Source: Collinsella sp. OM04-5
GTDB lineage: Bacteria > Actinomycetota > Coriobacteriia > Coriobacteriales > Coriobacteriaceae
Direction: 5' to 3'
NCBI RefSeq assembly: GCF_003439125.1
Contig: NZ_QSUU01000001.1
Span: 1 to 64,000 of the forward strand
Length of the DNA: 64,000 nt
Position numbers and translations under genes: made by a program. Positions within the stretch are counted from its first letter, which is position 1; every line of letters starts with the position of its first letter. This document shows, piece by piece, positions 16,008 through 25,528 of this stretch. The notes under the pieces are model-generated. The model made no database searches and was not told the origin of the DNA. It worked only from the letters and a program-made list of their open reading frames with translations.

Positions 16008-16733
16008 TTAGCCGAGGCAAGTCCAGTTGACGGGGGTCGAGCCGTGCTGTTCGAGTAGCCGATTGGCAGCGGAGAAGGGGCGCGACCCTATAAAGGCGGG
16101 GAGTTCTGCCGTGGCACGGTTGGCCGAAAGCGGCGAGGGGTGCGTAGAGGCCAGGCAGAACTTGCCGGTTGCCTTGCCCGCGCCGATCGCGTCGAGCTTG
16201 CCCTCAACCATTTGCTGGGCAAAGCGTCCCCATGCCAAAAAGACGACCGGCTGGGGCAGCTGGCAGCAGCGTTCGATAACGTAGTCGGTGAGTGTGCTCC
16301 AGCCCAGCTTGGCGTGCGAATTCGCGGCATGCTCACGCACGGTGAGCGTAGTGTTGAGGAGCAAGACGCCCTGCTGTGCCCATGGGGTTAGGTCTCCCGT
16401 GGCGGGAATGGGGCAGCCCAGATCGGCGTTGAGTTCCTTATAGATGTTGCGCAGGCTCGGCGGTAACTTGGTTTGCGACGCGGGGACCGAGAACGACAGC
16501 CCCATGGCCTGGTTGGGTCCGTGATAGGGGTCCTGACCCAAGATGACAACCTTGACCTGGTCGGCCGGCGTGTAGGCGAGGGCATTGAGGATGTCGTCTT
16601 GTGCCGGGTAGATGGTCTGCTCGGCACGCAAAAGGGCGATGCGCTCGAGCAGCTGGTTCGTCGTGTCGCGTACCGGCTGCGGCGCATCGCCCAACCAAGT
16701 TGCTATGTTGCGGTCGCGGGTCGCGGCGTCCAT
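16008..16733 (-). CDS. ung: Uracil-DNA glycosylase, family 1
   Basis: The 241-residue protein carries the family-1 motifs: VVILGQDPYHGPNQAMGLSFSV with catalytic Asp in GQDPYHGP, LLLNTTLTVREHAANSH, the VFLAWGRFAQ strand, and the minor-groove loop HPSPLSANR with its His. It removes uracil from DNA to start base-excision repair. The length is normal. ATG 16733 follows AAGGAGCCCC. It stands alone, convergent with the SDR gene. Confidence 0.95.
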   Translation of the reverse strand: MDAATRDRNIATWLGDAPQPVRDTTNQLLERIALLRAEQTIYPAQDDILNALAYTPADQVKVVILGQDPYHGPNQAMGLSFSVPASQTKLPPSLRNIYKELNADLGCPIPATGDLTPWAQQGVLLLNTTLTVREHAANSHAKLGWSTLTDYVIERCCQLPQPVVFLAWGRFAQQMVEGKLDAIGAGKATGKFCLASTHPSPLSANRATAELPAFIGSRPFSAANRLLEQHGSTPVNWTCLG

Positions 16734-16821
16734 GGGGCTCCTTTACGTCAGATGCTCTGTTGGCATCTATTATAAAGGCGCACCGGTTGCCTTTATGCCG
16801 CGGCTGTATAAGGAGTGGGGT

Positions 16822-17724
16822 CTACGAGACGCGCTCGGGCGCTCCTGCCATGCGAGCGTGCCCGTGTGCACGAAGACGCGGGAGCTCGACGGTTGCCACC
16901 ATGACGCCGGTGAGGATGAGGGCGGCGCCAAAGAAGGCGATGGGGCTCAGGACCTCGCCGACCAGGAAGAACGAGAAGACGGCGGAGCAGACCGGCTCGA
17001 GCGAGAAGGCAAAGCCGGTGGTCTCGGCGGGCACGTGGGGCTGCACGAGCGTCTGGGTGATAAAGCCGTAGGCAGAGCAGATGAGTGCGAGCGCGACGAC
17101 GACCGCGACCTCGCTCGGCGTGCTGGGAAGCGTAAAGCCGCCAAAGGCAAATGCGGCGATGCCCGAGAACAGGCCGCCAAAGCCCAGCTGCCAAACACCC
17201 AAGGCCAGTGGGTCGACTTCTTCGACAAAGCGCTTGGCTACGATAATGTGGCTGGCATAGATAAAGGCTGAGAGCAACATGATGATCGCGCCGGGATTCA
17301 GGCTGGTAAAGTCGGCGCCCGAGAGCAGCAGCATACCGCAGGTGACGATGGCGGTGCCGACGAGCACCTTGCGCTCGGGGGCGCGACGCAGCAGGGCGGC
17401 GTTGGCAAACGGCACGATCACGACCGTCAGGCTCTGCAAAAAGCCGGCGGTGGAGGCGGAAGTAAGGCTGGAGCCCAAGCACATGCAGGTGAGCTCGGTT
17501 GCCATGATGGCGCCGATGATGGCGGCGCGAACCATAAGGTCGCGATTGATGCGGAAAGCGCGCTTGTGGAAGAGCAGCAGGCAGGCCACAAAGGCGATGA
17601 TGCAGCGCAGCGCAACGATGCTCGTGGCGTTCATGCTGTCCATGCCGATCTTCATGAGGGGGTACGAAAAGCCCCATGCGACGGGAACGGAAAATGAGAG
17701 CGCGATTGCTTTTTTGCGATCCAT
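16822..17724 (-). CDS. EamA/DMT-family transporter
   Basis: The 300-residue protein has ten predicted helices arranged as two EamA repeats (about 10-140 and 155-285), with the first repeat opening SFSVPVAWGFSYPLMKIGMDSMNA. Drug/metabolite transporters of this kind export amino acids or other small metabolites, or act as nucleotide-sugar carriers; the substrate is unknown. It is divergent from the LysR gene at 17883, with a 158-nt shared promoter region containing AT-rich stretches near 17800-17830, so LysR control is likely. AAAGGAG lies before ATG 17724. Confidence 0.83.
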   Translation of the reverse strand: MDRKKAIALSFSVPVAWGFSYPLMKIGMDSMNATSIVALRCIIAFVACLLLFHKRAFRINRDLMVRAAIIGAIMATELTCMCLGSSLTSASTAGFLQSLTVVIVPFANAALLRRAPERKVLVGTAIVTCGMLLLSGADFTSLNPGAIIMLLSAFIYASHIIVAKRFVEEVDPLALGVWQLGFGGLFSGIAAFAFGGFTLPSTPSEVAVVVALALICSAYGFITQTLVQPHVPAETTGFAFSLEPVCSAVFSFFLVGEVLSPIAFFGAALILTGVMVATVELPRLRAHGHARMAGAPERVS

Positions 17725-17882
17725 GGGACTCCTTTTGTTACAGAACGGTTTCGCAAAAAGGATTCTGCTCCCAGATGTGGATGTAGTAAAGCGAATGTAT
17801 CTTCAGTATGATTAAGAAATACTAATGTTGCTAGAAAAAGCGCTGGCAAAACGTTTTACGGCTACATCGATGTGGAGGCACG

Positions 17883-18749
17883 ATGGCATCGCGATATCAG
17901 ATTGTATGTATGGTGGTCGATTGCGGCAGTCTGAAGGGCGCGGCCGACGAGCTGGGCTATACGCAAAGCGCGGTGAGCCAGGCCGTCAAGGCGCTCGAGC
18001 GCGAGCTGGGCACCACGATTATCGAGCGCGGTAAGCAGGGCGTATCGCTTACGCGCGACGGCAAACAGTATCTGCCGTATCTGCGCCAGATTGTAACTGC
18101 CGAGGCCGAGCTTGAGGGCAAGCGTCAGGAGTTGCTGGGGCTTTCGTCGACTGACATTCGCATTGCGACGTTTACCAACGTGAGTCGTACCGTGCTGCCG
18201 CGCGTGATCCGCGACTTTGGGGCCCTGCACCCGGGCGTTCACTTTACGCTCAAGCAGGGCGATTACACGCGCAACGCCCAGTGGGTGCACGATGGCGTGG
18301 TTGACTTTTGCTTTACGGCACGCGGATTTACCGCGGGGCTCGAGAAGCGCGTGGTCTATCATGACGAGTTGGTAGCATTGTTGCCGGCCGCGCATCCGCT
18401 GGCGGCAAAGGAAAAGGTGACACTCGCCGACCTAGCGTCCGAGCCGTTTGTGCTGCTGGATGAGGGCGAACAGAGCCTGGTGCTCGATGCATTTGCGGCG
18501 CATGGGCTGTCACCGCACGTGACGAGCGAGGTGACCGACGACTACACCATCATGGCGATGGTGGAGGAGGGCCTAGGCGTGAGTATGCTGTATCGCCGTA
18601 CCGTCGAGGGCATGCGGGCCGATATTCGCGTACGACCCATCGTGCATGCTCCTTCGCGTGACGTGGTTGCAGCCTGGCGCAGCTGGGACACCATGCCTGT
18701 CGCCACGAGGCACTTTATCGACTATATGAGCTCGCATATTGTCAATTAA
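17883..18749 (+). CDS. LysR-family transcriptional regulator
   Basis: The 288-residue protein has the N-terminal winged helix of LysR regulators (residues 1-60; GSLKGAADELGYTQSAVSQAVKALERELG) and a periplasmic-binding-like effector domain from about 90. GTGGAGG precedes ATG 17883. It is divergent from the EamA transporter gene and probably controls it (inference). The last 35 bases of the gene, up to the stop codon, recur with one mismatch at 20246-20280, on the far side of the neighbouring MATE gene. Confidence 0.9.
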   Translation: MASRYQIVCMVVDCGSLKGAADELGYTQSAVSQAVKALERELGTTIIERGKQGVSLTRDGKQYLPYLRQIVTAEAELEGKRQELLGLSSTDIRIATFTNVSRTVLPRVIRDFGALHPGVHFTLKQGDYTRNAQWVHDGVVDFCFTARGFTAGLEKRVVYHDELVALLPAAHPLAAKEKVTLADLASEPFVLLDEGEQSLVLDAFAAHGLSPHVTSEVTDDYTIMAMVEEGLGVSMLYRRTVEGMRADIRVRPIVHAPSRDVVAAWRSWDTMPVATRHFIDYMSSHIVN

Positions 18750-18776
18750 TGATTGGCGTGGCGTTGAGAGTGGTGA

Positions 18777-20159
18777 TTAGCGGGCTGTCGCTTTGGCTTG
18801 GGCGGCGCGATAGGTGCGTGCCGGGTGGCAGAGTAGTACCGCCACGACCATAAAGAACGCCGTGGTGCCCAGGCTGATGGGGTAGACCATCATGATGTTC
18901 GCAAAGGTGCGGAAGTGCGGGAACACGCAGAATACCCAATAGAAGCGAATACCGCAGACGCAGATCATGGTGATGAGGGCGGGCATGAGCGAGATGCCAA
19001 AGCCGCGCAGGTAGCCGGACATGTTTTCGTAGAACATGCTAAAGGCGTAGGCAGGGAAGATCGAGCACACGCGGATATAGCCGATCGAGACGATGTTGGG
19101 GTCGCTGTTGAACAGCGCCAGGATTTCGCGTCCCAAGCCTACGATGATGACGATGGTGGTGAGCGCGACGATACCGCCTTCGACCAGGCAGACCTTGAGC
19201 GTCTTGGTGCAGCGGTCGATTTGGCGGGCACCGTGGTTTTGTCCCACAAAGGTGGTGCAAGCCTGGCTAAAACTGTTGAGCAGGTTGTAGCACACGTACT
19301 CCAGGCTCATGGCGGCGCTGGATGCCGCCATGACCTCGGTGCCCAAGCTGTTGATGGCGGACTGGATGATGATGTTAGCGACGGCAAAGACGGCGCTTTG
19401 GATGCCGGCGGGCAGGCCGATCTTAACGATGCGCTTGAGGGCGACGGGGTCTAAGCCTAAGTCGCGTGGGGTGACGCGGACGACGGAATCGGTCTTGAGC
19501 AGACGGATAAAGAGCGTGACTGCGCTGACGGTATAGGCGATGGCGGTGGCGATGGTGACACCCGCGACGCCCCAGTGGAGCACGGGGACAAAGATGAGGT
19601 CCAGGCCAATGTTGAGGACGGTGGACACGGCAAGCGCCTGCAGCGGCATGCGGGTGATGCCGACGGAGCGGAAGATTGCGGCCTCAAAGTTGTAGAGCAA
19701 GATCGAGGGCATGCTGAGCAAAAAGACGCGCAGGTAGAGCGATGCGAGCGGCATGGTTTCGTCAGGGACGTTGAGCGCGGCGAGCATGGGCTCGGCAAAG
19801 ATCTCGCCCAGTGCGATGACGACAAAGCCCACGAGTGCCATCAGAATCGAGGTATGGACGGCGCGCTTGACCATGTTCTGATCGTTGCGGCCGATGGCGT
19901 TGGCGATGACCACGTTGGAGCCAAGCGACAGCCCAATAAACAGGTTGATCATAAGACTGGTAAGCGGAACATTGGAGCCGACCGCCGCCATGGCGAGGGT
20001 TCCCTGGTCGCCCGAGAAGTTACCGATGATGACCGTGGCGATGAGGTTCGACAGCTGCTCAAGGATGCTCGTGGCGGCGACGGGAAAGGCGAACAGGGGA
20101 ATATTGCGCCACAGCGAGCCGGTAGTCATGTCAATGTGCTTGGACGCGGTATCAGTCAT
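18777..20159 (-). CDS. MATE-family efflux transporter
   Basis: The 460-residue protein has twelve hydrophobic helices and the MATE pattern: PLFAFPVAATSILEQLSNLIATVIIGNFSG at the start, LFIGLSLGSNVVIANAIGRND, and the second-half copy SFSQACTTFVGQNHGARQ. MATE pumps exchange Na+ or H+ for cationic drugs or metabolites. Length is typical (450-470). It is convergent with the LysR gene, 27 nt from its end. The same 35-nt LysR tail sequence lies on both sides of it, indicating that this gene arrived by insertion or by rearrangement of a duplicated LysR gene. Confidence 0.9.
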   Translation of the reverse strand: MTDTASKHIDMTTGSLWRNIPLFAFPVAATSILEQLSNLIATVIIGNFSGDQGTLAMAAVGSNVPLTSLMINLFIGLSLGSNVVIANAIGRNDQNMVKRAVHTSILMALVGFVVIALGEIFAEPMLAALNVPDETMPLASLYLRVFLLSMPSILLYNFEAAIFRSVGITRMPLQALAVSTVLNIGLDLIFVPVLHWGVAGVTIATAIAYTVSAVTLFIRLLKTDSVVRVTPRDLGLDPVALKRIVKIGLPAGIQSAVFAVANIIIQSAINSLGTEVMAASSAAMSLEYVCYNLLNSFSQACTTFVGQNHGARQIDRCTKTLKVCLVEGGIVALTTIVIIVGLGREILALFNSDPNIVSIGYIRVCSIFPAYAFSMFYENMSGYLRGFGISLMPALITMICVCGIRFYWVFCVFPHFRTFANIMMVYPISLGTTAFFMVVAVLLCHPARTYRAAQAKATAR

Positions 20160-20245
20160 ACGCTCTCAATCTCTAATATGCGATTCGCTCCTTATTTGCG
20201 CAGACGATGATACTCCTATTGGGTAGTCTTTTTGGGACGGGGCTC

Positions 20246-20280
20246 TTTATCGACTATATGAGCTCGCATATCGTCAATTA
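20246..20280 (+). repeat. Copied 3' end of the LysR gene
   Basis: This 35-nt stretch equals 18714-18748 except for one base, so it reads as the last eleven codons of the LysR gene (FIDYMSSHIVN and a stop), in the same orientation. It lies about 1.5 kb away, just past the MATE gene. It encodes no complete gene. It looks like the scar of a duplicated LysR gene. Confidence 0.85.
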
Positions 20281-20301
20281 GCTGTCGATCGACATTTTGA
20301 G

Positions 20302-21087
20302 TTACCTGATCTTGCGTATCTCCTGTACGAGGTCGGTAATCACAATGGGCTTGGACAGGAAGCCGTTCATACCGCTTTCCAAGGCGTTGCGGCGGTCCTC
20401 ATCAAAGGCATTCGCCGTCATGGCAAGAATGGGGACGCCTGCCAACGCGGGGTTTTCCAGTTCGCGGATGCGGCGGGTGGCGGTGTAGCCGTCCATGATG
20501 GGCATCTGCACGTCCATCAGTACCAAATCGTACTGCCCGGGCGCTGCAGAGCTGACCTTATCCACGGCGATAGCGCCGTTTTCGGCGGTGTCGACCTCAA
20601 GGCCGTAGGCCTTCATAATCTCTTCGGCAATCTCGCGGTTCAGCTCGTTATCCTCGACAAGCAGAACATGCATGCCCTTGAGGTCGGTGGCATTTTGGGG
20701 CAATATGCTCTGCTCCTCTTTCGCCTGTTCCTGCCCGATGACGGTCATCAGCGTGTCGCGCAAGTCGGACATAAACATCGGTTTGGAACAGAACGCCGTG
20801 ACACCGGCTGCCTTTGCCTCCACCTCAATGTCAGACCAGTCATAGGCGGTCAGGATAATAATGGGCGTATCGTCGTTCAGGGCGCGAATCTGGCGGGTTA
20901 CCTCAATGCCATTCATATCCGGCAGGCGCCAGTCGATGATATAGGCCTTAAAGGTATCGCCCATCTCGAGGGACTGCCGTGCGCGCAACACGGCCTCCTT
21001 GCCGGAAAGCGTCCATTCGGCGCGCATCCCCACCTTGACCAGCATCTTGGTCACGCTGTCGCAGGTGTTGAAATCGTCGTCAACCAC
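20302..21087 (-). CDS. Double receiver-domain fragment, frameshifted off the hybrid kinase
   Basis: The reading frame encodes two receiver domains. The first has phospho-acceptor Asp in [13 protein letters not shown] and the second in [13 protein letters not shown]; each ends with the conserved Lys (SKPMF, SKPIV). It has no DNA-binding domain. Its start, an internal GTG (VVDDDFNTC), is a poor initiation site with no ribosome-binding site. One extra base near 21180 would join this frame to the kinase before it with no break, giving kinase-REC-REC. So it is best read as the C-terminal part of a broken hybrid kinase. It could be expressed alone only if reinitiation occurs. Confidence 0.8.
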   Translation of the reverse strand: MVDDDFNTCDSVTKMLVKVGMRAEWTLSGKEAVLRARQSLEMGDTFKAYIIDWRLPDMNGIEVTRQIRALNDDTPIIILTAYDWSDIEVEAKAAGVTAFCSKPMFMSDLRDTLMTVIGQEQAKEEQSILPQNATDLKGMHVLLVEDNELNREIAEEIMKAYGLEVDTAENGAIAVDKVSSAAPGQYDLVLMDVQMPIMDGYTATRRIRELENPALAGVPILAMTANAFDEDRRNALESGMNGFLSKPIVITDLVQEIRKIR

Positions 21088-21119
21088 CAGCGCCTTCAGC
21101 CCTTCCAGCTCGACGATTT

Positions 21120-23246
21120 TTACCTCCCTACGGCGTTCTGTCTGGGCGCGCAGCGGAACACGGACGATAAATTCAGAGCCTTTTCCGGCGCGGACTGTAC
21201 CTCAATGGTGCCGCCCATCATATCTACAATGTTTTTGGTAATGGCCATACCCAACCCAGCGCCCTGTATTCTGCTTACCGTTGAGGAGCGCTCGCGCTCA
21301 AAGGGTTCAAATACCTTTTTGGCAAAATCCGGGTCCATACCGATACCGCTGTCCTTGACACGGAACTCATACTGCCCGCATCCGCCGACCTTGCCTGCAA
21401 GCTGGCGCACCCGCACCGACACCGTGCCGCCCGCGGGAGTGAACTTGATGGCATTGGACAAAAGGTTCATCAGAATCTGATTGAGCCGGGTCTTGTCGCA
21501 ATAGACGTCCTCGTCGGTAACGTCTATCGCGTCCATATACAATTCCAGTTGCTTTGCGTAAATCTGCCCGCTGACGATGGTTTTAATATCGTGCAGTACA
21601 TCGGAGAGATTGACCTCGGTTTCGTCCAGCTGTATTTTTCCGCTTTCGATACGGCTCATATCCAGGATGTCATTGATAAGCGAGAGCAGATGGTTGCTGG
21701 AGGCAAGGATCTTGGCAAGGTAGTCCTTCACGCGCTCCTTATCGTCCAGATGGCTGACCGCCAGCGTGGCAAAGCCAATGATGGCGTTCATAGGCGTGCG
21801 GATATCGTGGGACATGCTGGAAAGGAAGGTGCTTTTGGCGCGGTTGGCGTTTTCGGCGGCGGCAACGGCATCCGAAAGTGCCTGGTTCACCTGCTTGTCG
21901 GCGGTGCGGTCAGACAAAACCAGAATGTACTTGGTTTGCCCCTCGACCTCGCTGCCCATGGCGACCACATGGAACCAGCGCCGTTCCCCCGTTTGCTGAT
22001 GGATATATTCCATATCCCATTCGCGTTGCTCGCCGCCGGCGAGTCCCGCCAGATGGTCTTTGGCAGGTTCGACGGTATCTTTCGGGTGCAGCGTGGCCAG
22101 CGTATCGATGTTTTTACGCACGCTCTCCTGCGTCAGTCCCAGCAAGCGTTCCATGTTCGGGCTAATATAATCTGCCTTGTAGGTATTTGCATCCAGCATC
22201 AAAAAGACGTCGTTCACGTTTTGGGACAGCTTCCGGAACAGCTCTTCGCGGTACAAGATTTCGGTATTCTTACGGCGCAGCTTGACGCGGCCCCTGTTAA
22301 TAACCAGCAGAATGGTCATGAGCGAAAGACCGCCTGTAATGCCCACGATTATTTGTACCGTTCTCTGCCAAAGCTGATTCATACTGGCATTGACGACATC
22401 CACGGGGACAAGTTCCACCAAGATCCAGTCCTGGATGCCGGTACTTTCGTACGCCAGATAGTATCTTGTGCTGCCCAGCGTTACCTCATAGTTTCCGCTG
22501 GCACCTTTTGCAAAATCATTGGCGAGGTCTTGCACCTGCGCCTCGCTGAGGTCGGAATGTTCGCGCAGCACTGCAAGCAGGTTATAGATGTTTTGCTCGC
22601 CCTCTGCGATATTCTCAATCACGACCTGCCCGTCCGCGTAGACGACATAAGTGCTGGCAGTTCCGCTGAACGCCGAATTGCCCACGGCTTTCATCACATC
22701 GTCGTTGTAGCGACTGATGGCAATGGCATCGTAGGAAAAACCGCGGTAGACGCCCTTTGTTTCGGGGCAGATAAACACCAGTGTCGGCTTCTGCCCGGGC
22801 AAGGCCGCGTTCATCACAACGTCGTTTTGATCGGCAAGCTTTTCGTCGAGGTTGCTCTGCAAACCAAGATAGCCCGTTTCCCCGTGGGGCGTCATGTAGT
22901 TGCCGTCATAAGTAAGAAAGTAGAATTCGGCAAAGCCAAGCTCCTGCTTTGCGGATTCCAGATACATCTGAACTCCGTCATCGTCGGGGTTGCTGTCCAG
23001 AAAGCCGTTCCACAAATGCAGATAAGAGATGTTTTTGTTGGCGATCATGCTCAGCATGCTGTTGGATTTATGCAGAACTTCCTCTAAATGCGAGGTGCTC
23101 TCTTCGTAGACGGTCCTGGACACAAACGAAAGGTACTGCACGCCAAGGCCGATAAAGCACGTTATCGTCAGCACGACAGCGGCAACGGTCAGCCTTTTGC
23201 GCGGTAAGTGCCGTGTTCTTTTGGTTTTACGCTTGTCTATTTCCAC
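21120..23246 (-). CDS. Membrane sensor histidine kinase, C-terminal end shifted out of frame
   Basis: The 708-residue part has a first helix at about 18-38, an extracellular cache-like region, a second helix near 295-320, a PAS domain ([18 protein letters not shown] onward), HisKA with [14 protein letters not shown], and HATPase with [20 protein letters not shown] and GAGLGMAI. After EVQSAPEK the reading frame changes to an unrelated tail ([14 protein letters not shown]) and stops. Adding one C at about 21179-21184 (plus strand; CC before TTTT) restores [14 protein letters not shown] and runs into the receiver domains. The gene lies 5 nt after the solute-binding lipoprotein, which is presumably its sensor partner. 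Confidence 0.85.
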   Translation of the reverse strand: MEIDKRKTKRTRHLPRKRLTVAAVVLTITCFIGLGVQYLSFVSRTVYEESTSHLEEVLHKSNSMLSMIANKNISYLHLWNGFLDSNPDDDGVQMYLESAKQELGFAEFYFLTYDGNYMTPHGETGYLGLQSNLDEKLADQNDVVMNAALPGQKPTLVFICPETKGVYRGFSYDAIAISRYNDDVMKAVGNSAFSGTASTYVVYADGQVVIENIAEGEQNIYNLLAVLREHSDLSEAQVQDLANDFAKGASGNYEVTLGSTRYYLAYESTGIQDWILVELVPVDVVNASMNQLWQRTVQIIVGITGGLSLMTILLVINRGRVKLRRKNTEILYREELFRKLSQNVNDVFLMLDANTYKADYISPNMERLLGLTQESVRKNIDTLATLHPKDTVEPAKDHLAGLAGGEQREWDMEYIHQQTGERRWFHVVAMGSEVEGQTKYILVLSDRTADKQVNQALSDAVAAAENANRAKSTFLSSMSHDIRTPMNAIIGFATLAVSHLDDKERVKDYLAKILASSNHLLSLINDILDMSRIESGKIQLDETEVNLSDVLHDIKTIVSGQIYAKQLELYMDAIDVTDEDVYCDKTRLNQILMNLLSNAIKFTPAGGTVSVRVRQLAGKVGGCGQYEFRVKDSGIGMDPDFAKKVFEPFERERSSTVSRIQGAGLGMAITKNIVDMMGGTIEVQSAPEKALNLSSVFRCAPRQNAVGR

Positions 23247-23251
23247 GCCGC

Positions 23252-25117
23252 TTACTCCAACGTAATGTAGCTTTCCGGTGCGGCAAGCACCACGCCGCCG
23301 TCGGAAAGTGCCTTGCTCCAGAGGTCTTTGACCGTATCCTCTCCGCGCTCAAACGCATGGGGCTCGTCCTGTAGCAACGGTGTCATCTGCTTTTCCGTTG
23401 CCAGGCAGGTCACGGTAACGGTGTCATCGTCTCGCAGGGCCTTTCCGTTGCGGGTAACGCCGGTCAGCTCGTAGCCGCCGTCGTTCTCTTTTACCTGCAC
23501 GGTAATACCGCTGACCACCGGCAGAGAGCCGCGGTTGAACGGGGTAAAGCCGCCCTCGCACCCTTTCACAAAGCCGCGCAGGGTGTCCTTGAGCTCGGCG
23601 CCCGTCATGGTTCGTTGGTACGACAAAAGTCCGTTAGGCATGATCATGGCGCGTGCCGTTGTTTGGGTATAGTCGGCCTGCAGCACGCTGCCGGTAAAGC
23701 TGCTGGCGGCTGCCACCAGCACGTCGGTGTCGTAAAGGCCGCGCAGCGTGTTTGCCATAACCGAGAAGGACTCATTGCCGCCGTTTTTGTGGAACACGTT
23801 GGAATAGGCCTTTTTGCTGCTCAGCACAGTATCGCCCGTGTCGGGCGTTTCCTCTGACAAAAGAGCGGCATTGAACGCGCTGTAGGCTTGCGCGGCGTCA
23901 TACTCGCCCGCAATCATTTTGGAAACCACATCCTGCGAGATGGCAAAGAAATCGTTGGAGGCGATGCGGATATACATATGGTTTTCTTCTACCACCGGGC
24001 GCACATCCTCCATGGTGTCGGACAGGCGGTAGTCGACGTTTTGGCTGTAGCTGAGCAGGTCCTGTCCTTCTGCGAGAATCTGCTCCTGCGCGTCCTGCGA
24101 CAGCATAACGTTCAAAACCTGCATCGCCTTTGCGCGCCGCGCGTCGTTCTGCTCTAAATCACGGTTCAGCGCCACCTGGAAGTAGGGCGTGGTCACCAGC
24201 CACTTTTCACCGTTTTGGCCAAAGATTGGCAAAAAGGTTGCGTCAATGCCTTGGTCTTGGAACATCTTTACGCCGGCAGAGCTGCTAAAGTACATGGCAA
24301 GCTGTCCGTTGCCGAACATCTCGGTCACGTCATCGTAATTGAGCTCTAGATCGGCCGCGGTAAGACCCGTGTCCTGAATGAACTGCTCCATGCGCTCGAA
24401 GTTGCCCGGCCACACGGTGTCGTCCAGCCCGACGCGGGCGTCGTTGGCGGGGTCGCTATAGGCGGTGCGCCATTTGCGCCCGTCTATGGTCGTAAGCTCG
24501 GCGGCAGAAAGCCCCTGCAGCGTTTCCATGCAGGTGTAGTCGTACATATAATCGGCGGTATAGCCGCGGATACCCACTTCCTCAAAGGCTTTACAGGCTG
24601 CTACAAAGCTGGCGTAATCGGTGGGCATCGGAATGTCGTACTGCTCAAAAAGGTCGCGGTTGACCACAAGACCGTGGGAATCGGCGCATACGGGCAGCCA
24701 GTTTACGCTACCGTCCTCATTTTTGAAGTTGTTGAGGTAGGTGTTGTAGATGGCGCCTGCCTCGTTGGTGGCGGCAAGGTCCATCAGGCTGTCCTTTAAG
24801 GGGGCAGCATCGTGCAGGGAGAAACGACAGCAGGTAATAATGTCCGGCAAACCGCCGTTTTGCTTCAAGAACTTATAGAAGTCCAAATCGTTGTTGCCGA
24901 CGATGAACTCAATGTTTACATCCGGCAGCTGCGCCTGCACATAGGGGGCGTACTTCTCGTACAGGTTGGCGGTCCACAGGTATACCTGAATGGTCTCTTT
25001 ATCCTCCTGCGCCTCCTGCGATTCGGTGCCTTTTTCGACGCAGCCGCTCAGCAGGGATACACCCAGCACCATGGCAGCAAGCAGTGCAAAAGCGATGCAC
25101 AGTTGTTTCTTCTTCAT
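23252..25117 (-). CDS. Lipoprotein: extracellular solute-binding domain fused to a 5'-nucleotidase C-terminal domain
   Basis: The 621-residue protein starts with a lipoprotein signal peptide ending in lipobox LLSGC (about 22-26). Residues about 40-440 resemble family-1 extracellular solute-binding proteins (IQVYLWTANLYEKYAPYVQAQ, LPVCADSHGLVVNRDLFEQYDIP). From about 440 the sequence resembles the C-terminal substrate-binding domain of 5'-nucleotidases (MANTLRGLYDTDVLV, MTGAELKDTLRGFV, LPVVSGITVQV, RNGKALRDDDTVTV). No nucleotidase catalytic metal domain is present. No ABC permease or ATPase gene is nearby; instead a sensor kinase follows 5 nt later, so it more likely presents a ligand to the kinase than to a transporter (inference). 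AAAGGGTCGC lies before ATG 25117. Confidence 0.83.
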   Translation of the reverse strand: MKKKQLCIAFALLAAMVLGVSLLSGCVEKGTESQEAQEDKETIQVYLWTANLYEKYAPYVQAQLPDVNIEFIVGNNDLDFYKFLKQNGGLPDIITCCRFSLHDAAPLKDSLMDLAATNEAGAIYNTYLNNFKNEDGSVNWLPVCADSHGLVVNRDLFEQYDIPMPTDYASFVAACKAFEEVGIRGYTADYMYDYTCMETLQGLSAAELTTIDGRKWRTAYSDPANDARVGLDDTVWPGNFERMEQFIQDTGLTAADLELNYDDVTEMFGNGQLAMYFSSSAGVKMFQDQGIDATFLPIFGQNGEKWLVTTPYFQVALNRDLEQNDARRAKAMQVLNVMLSQDAQEQILAEGQDLLSYSQNVDYRLSDTMEDVRPVVEENHMYIRIASNDFFAISQDVVSKMIAGEYDAAQAYSAFNAALLSEETPDTGDTVLSSKKAYSNVFHKNGGNESFSVMANTLRGLYDTDVLVAAASSFTGSVLQADYTQTTARAMIMPNGLLSYQRTMTGAELKDTLRGFVKGCEGGFTPFNRGSLPVVSGITVQVKENDGGYELTGVTRNGKALRDDDTVTVTCLATEKQMTPLLQDEPHAFERGEDTVKDLWSKALSDGGVVLAAPESYITLE

Positions 25118-25415
25118 GCGACCCTTTTCCTCCCGAACCGAAGGCGGCCTGCCCGTATACAGAACTGCTCATACATGCTTTGCAAGTCCATTTCGGGTAG
25201 TGCGTCGATTGTTGGCGTAAGCCGTCCTGGTGCGGAACAGCCGAAGGCTGCCCGAGCGGGCGGCATCTTGGTCCGGATCGATTAGATCGCGCCCTAGAAT
25301 GTTTGCATGATACCACCGCTACGCTGCCATTCTGAGCGCGTCGCAGCACTCATTGCGGCACTTAGGGACGTTCCTTTTCTGCCGGCAGTTGGGGACACTC
25401 CTTCCAAGGTGCGGG
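25118..25415. other. Intergenic region with promoter of the lipoprotein operon and repeat remnants
   Basis: No gene is seen here. The stretch next to 25117 must hold the promoter of the sensory operon. At about 25365-25405 two partial GGGAC-type motifs occur (TTAGGGACGTTCCTTTT and GTTGGGGACACTCCTT), separated by the palindrome TGCCGGCA. They look like decayed copies of the palindromic repeats found elsewhere in the window. Confidence 0.5.
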
Positions 25416-25471
25416 TAGTCATTGGGGACGTTCTTAAATGACTAGTCGAACAAGAACGTCCCCAATGACGA
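25416..25471. repeat. Palindromic repeat R1, copy 2
   Basis: TAGTCATTGGGGACGTTCTT (25416-25435), a 16-nt centre, then AAGAACGTCCCCAATGACGA (25452-25471). The centre is nearly the reverse complement of that in copy 1 (7595-7650). It lies about 60 nt before the RlmA-like gene, in an intergenic region. Confidence 0.9.
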
Positions 25472-25528
25472 GGTGGGGGAGGCGTGCGACAATGGTGGGC
25501 GTTGTGTTGTCCGCGCTAAGGAGTTGCC

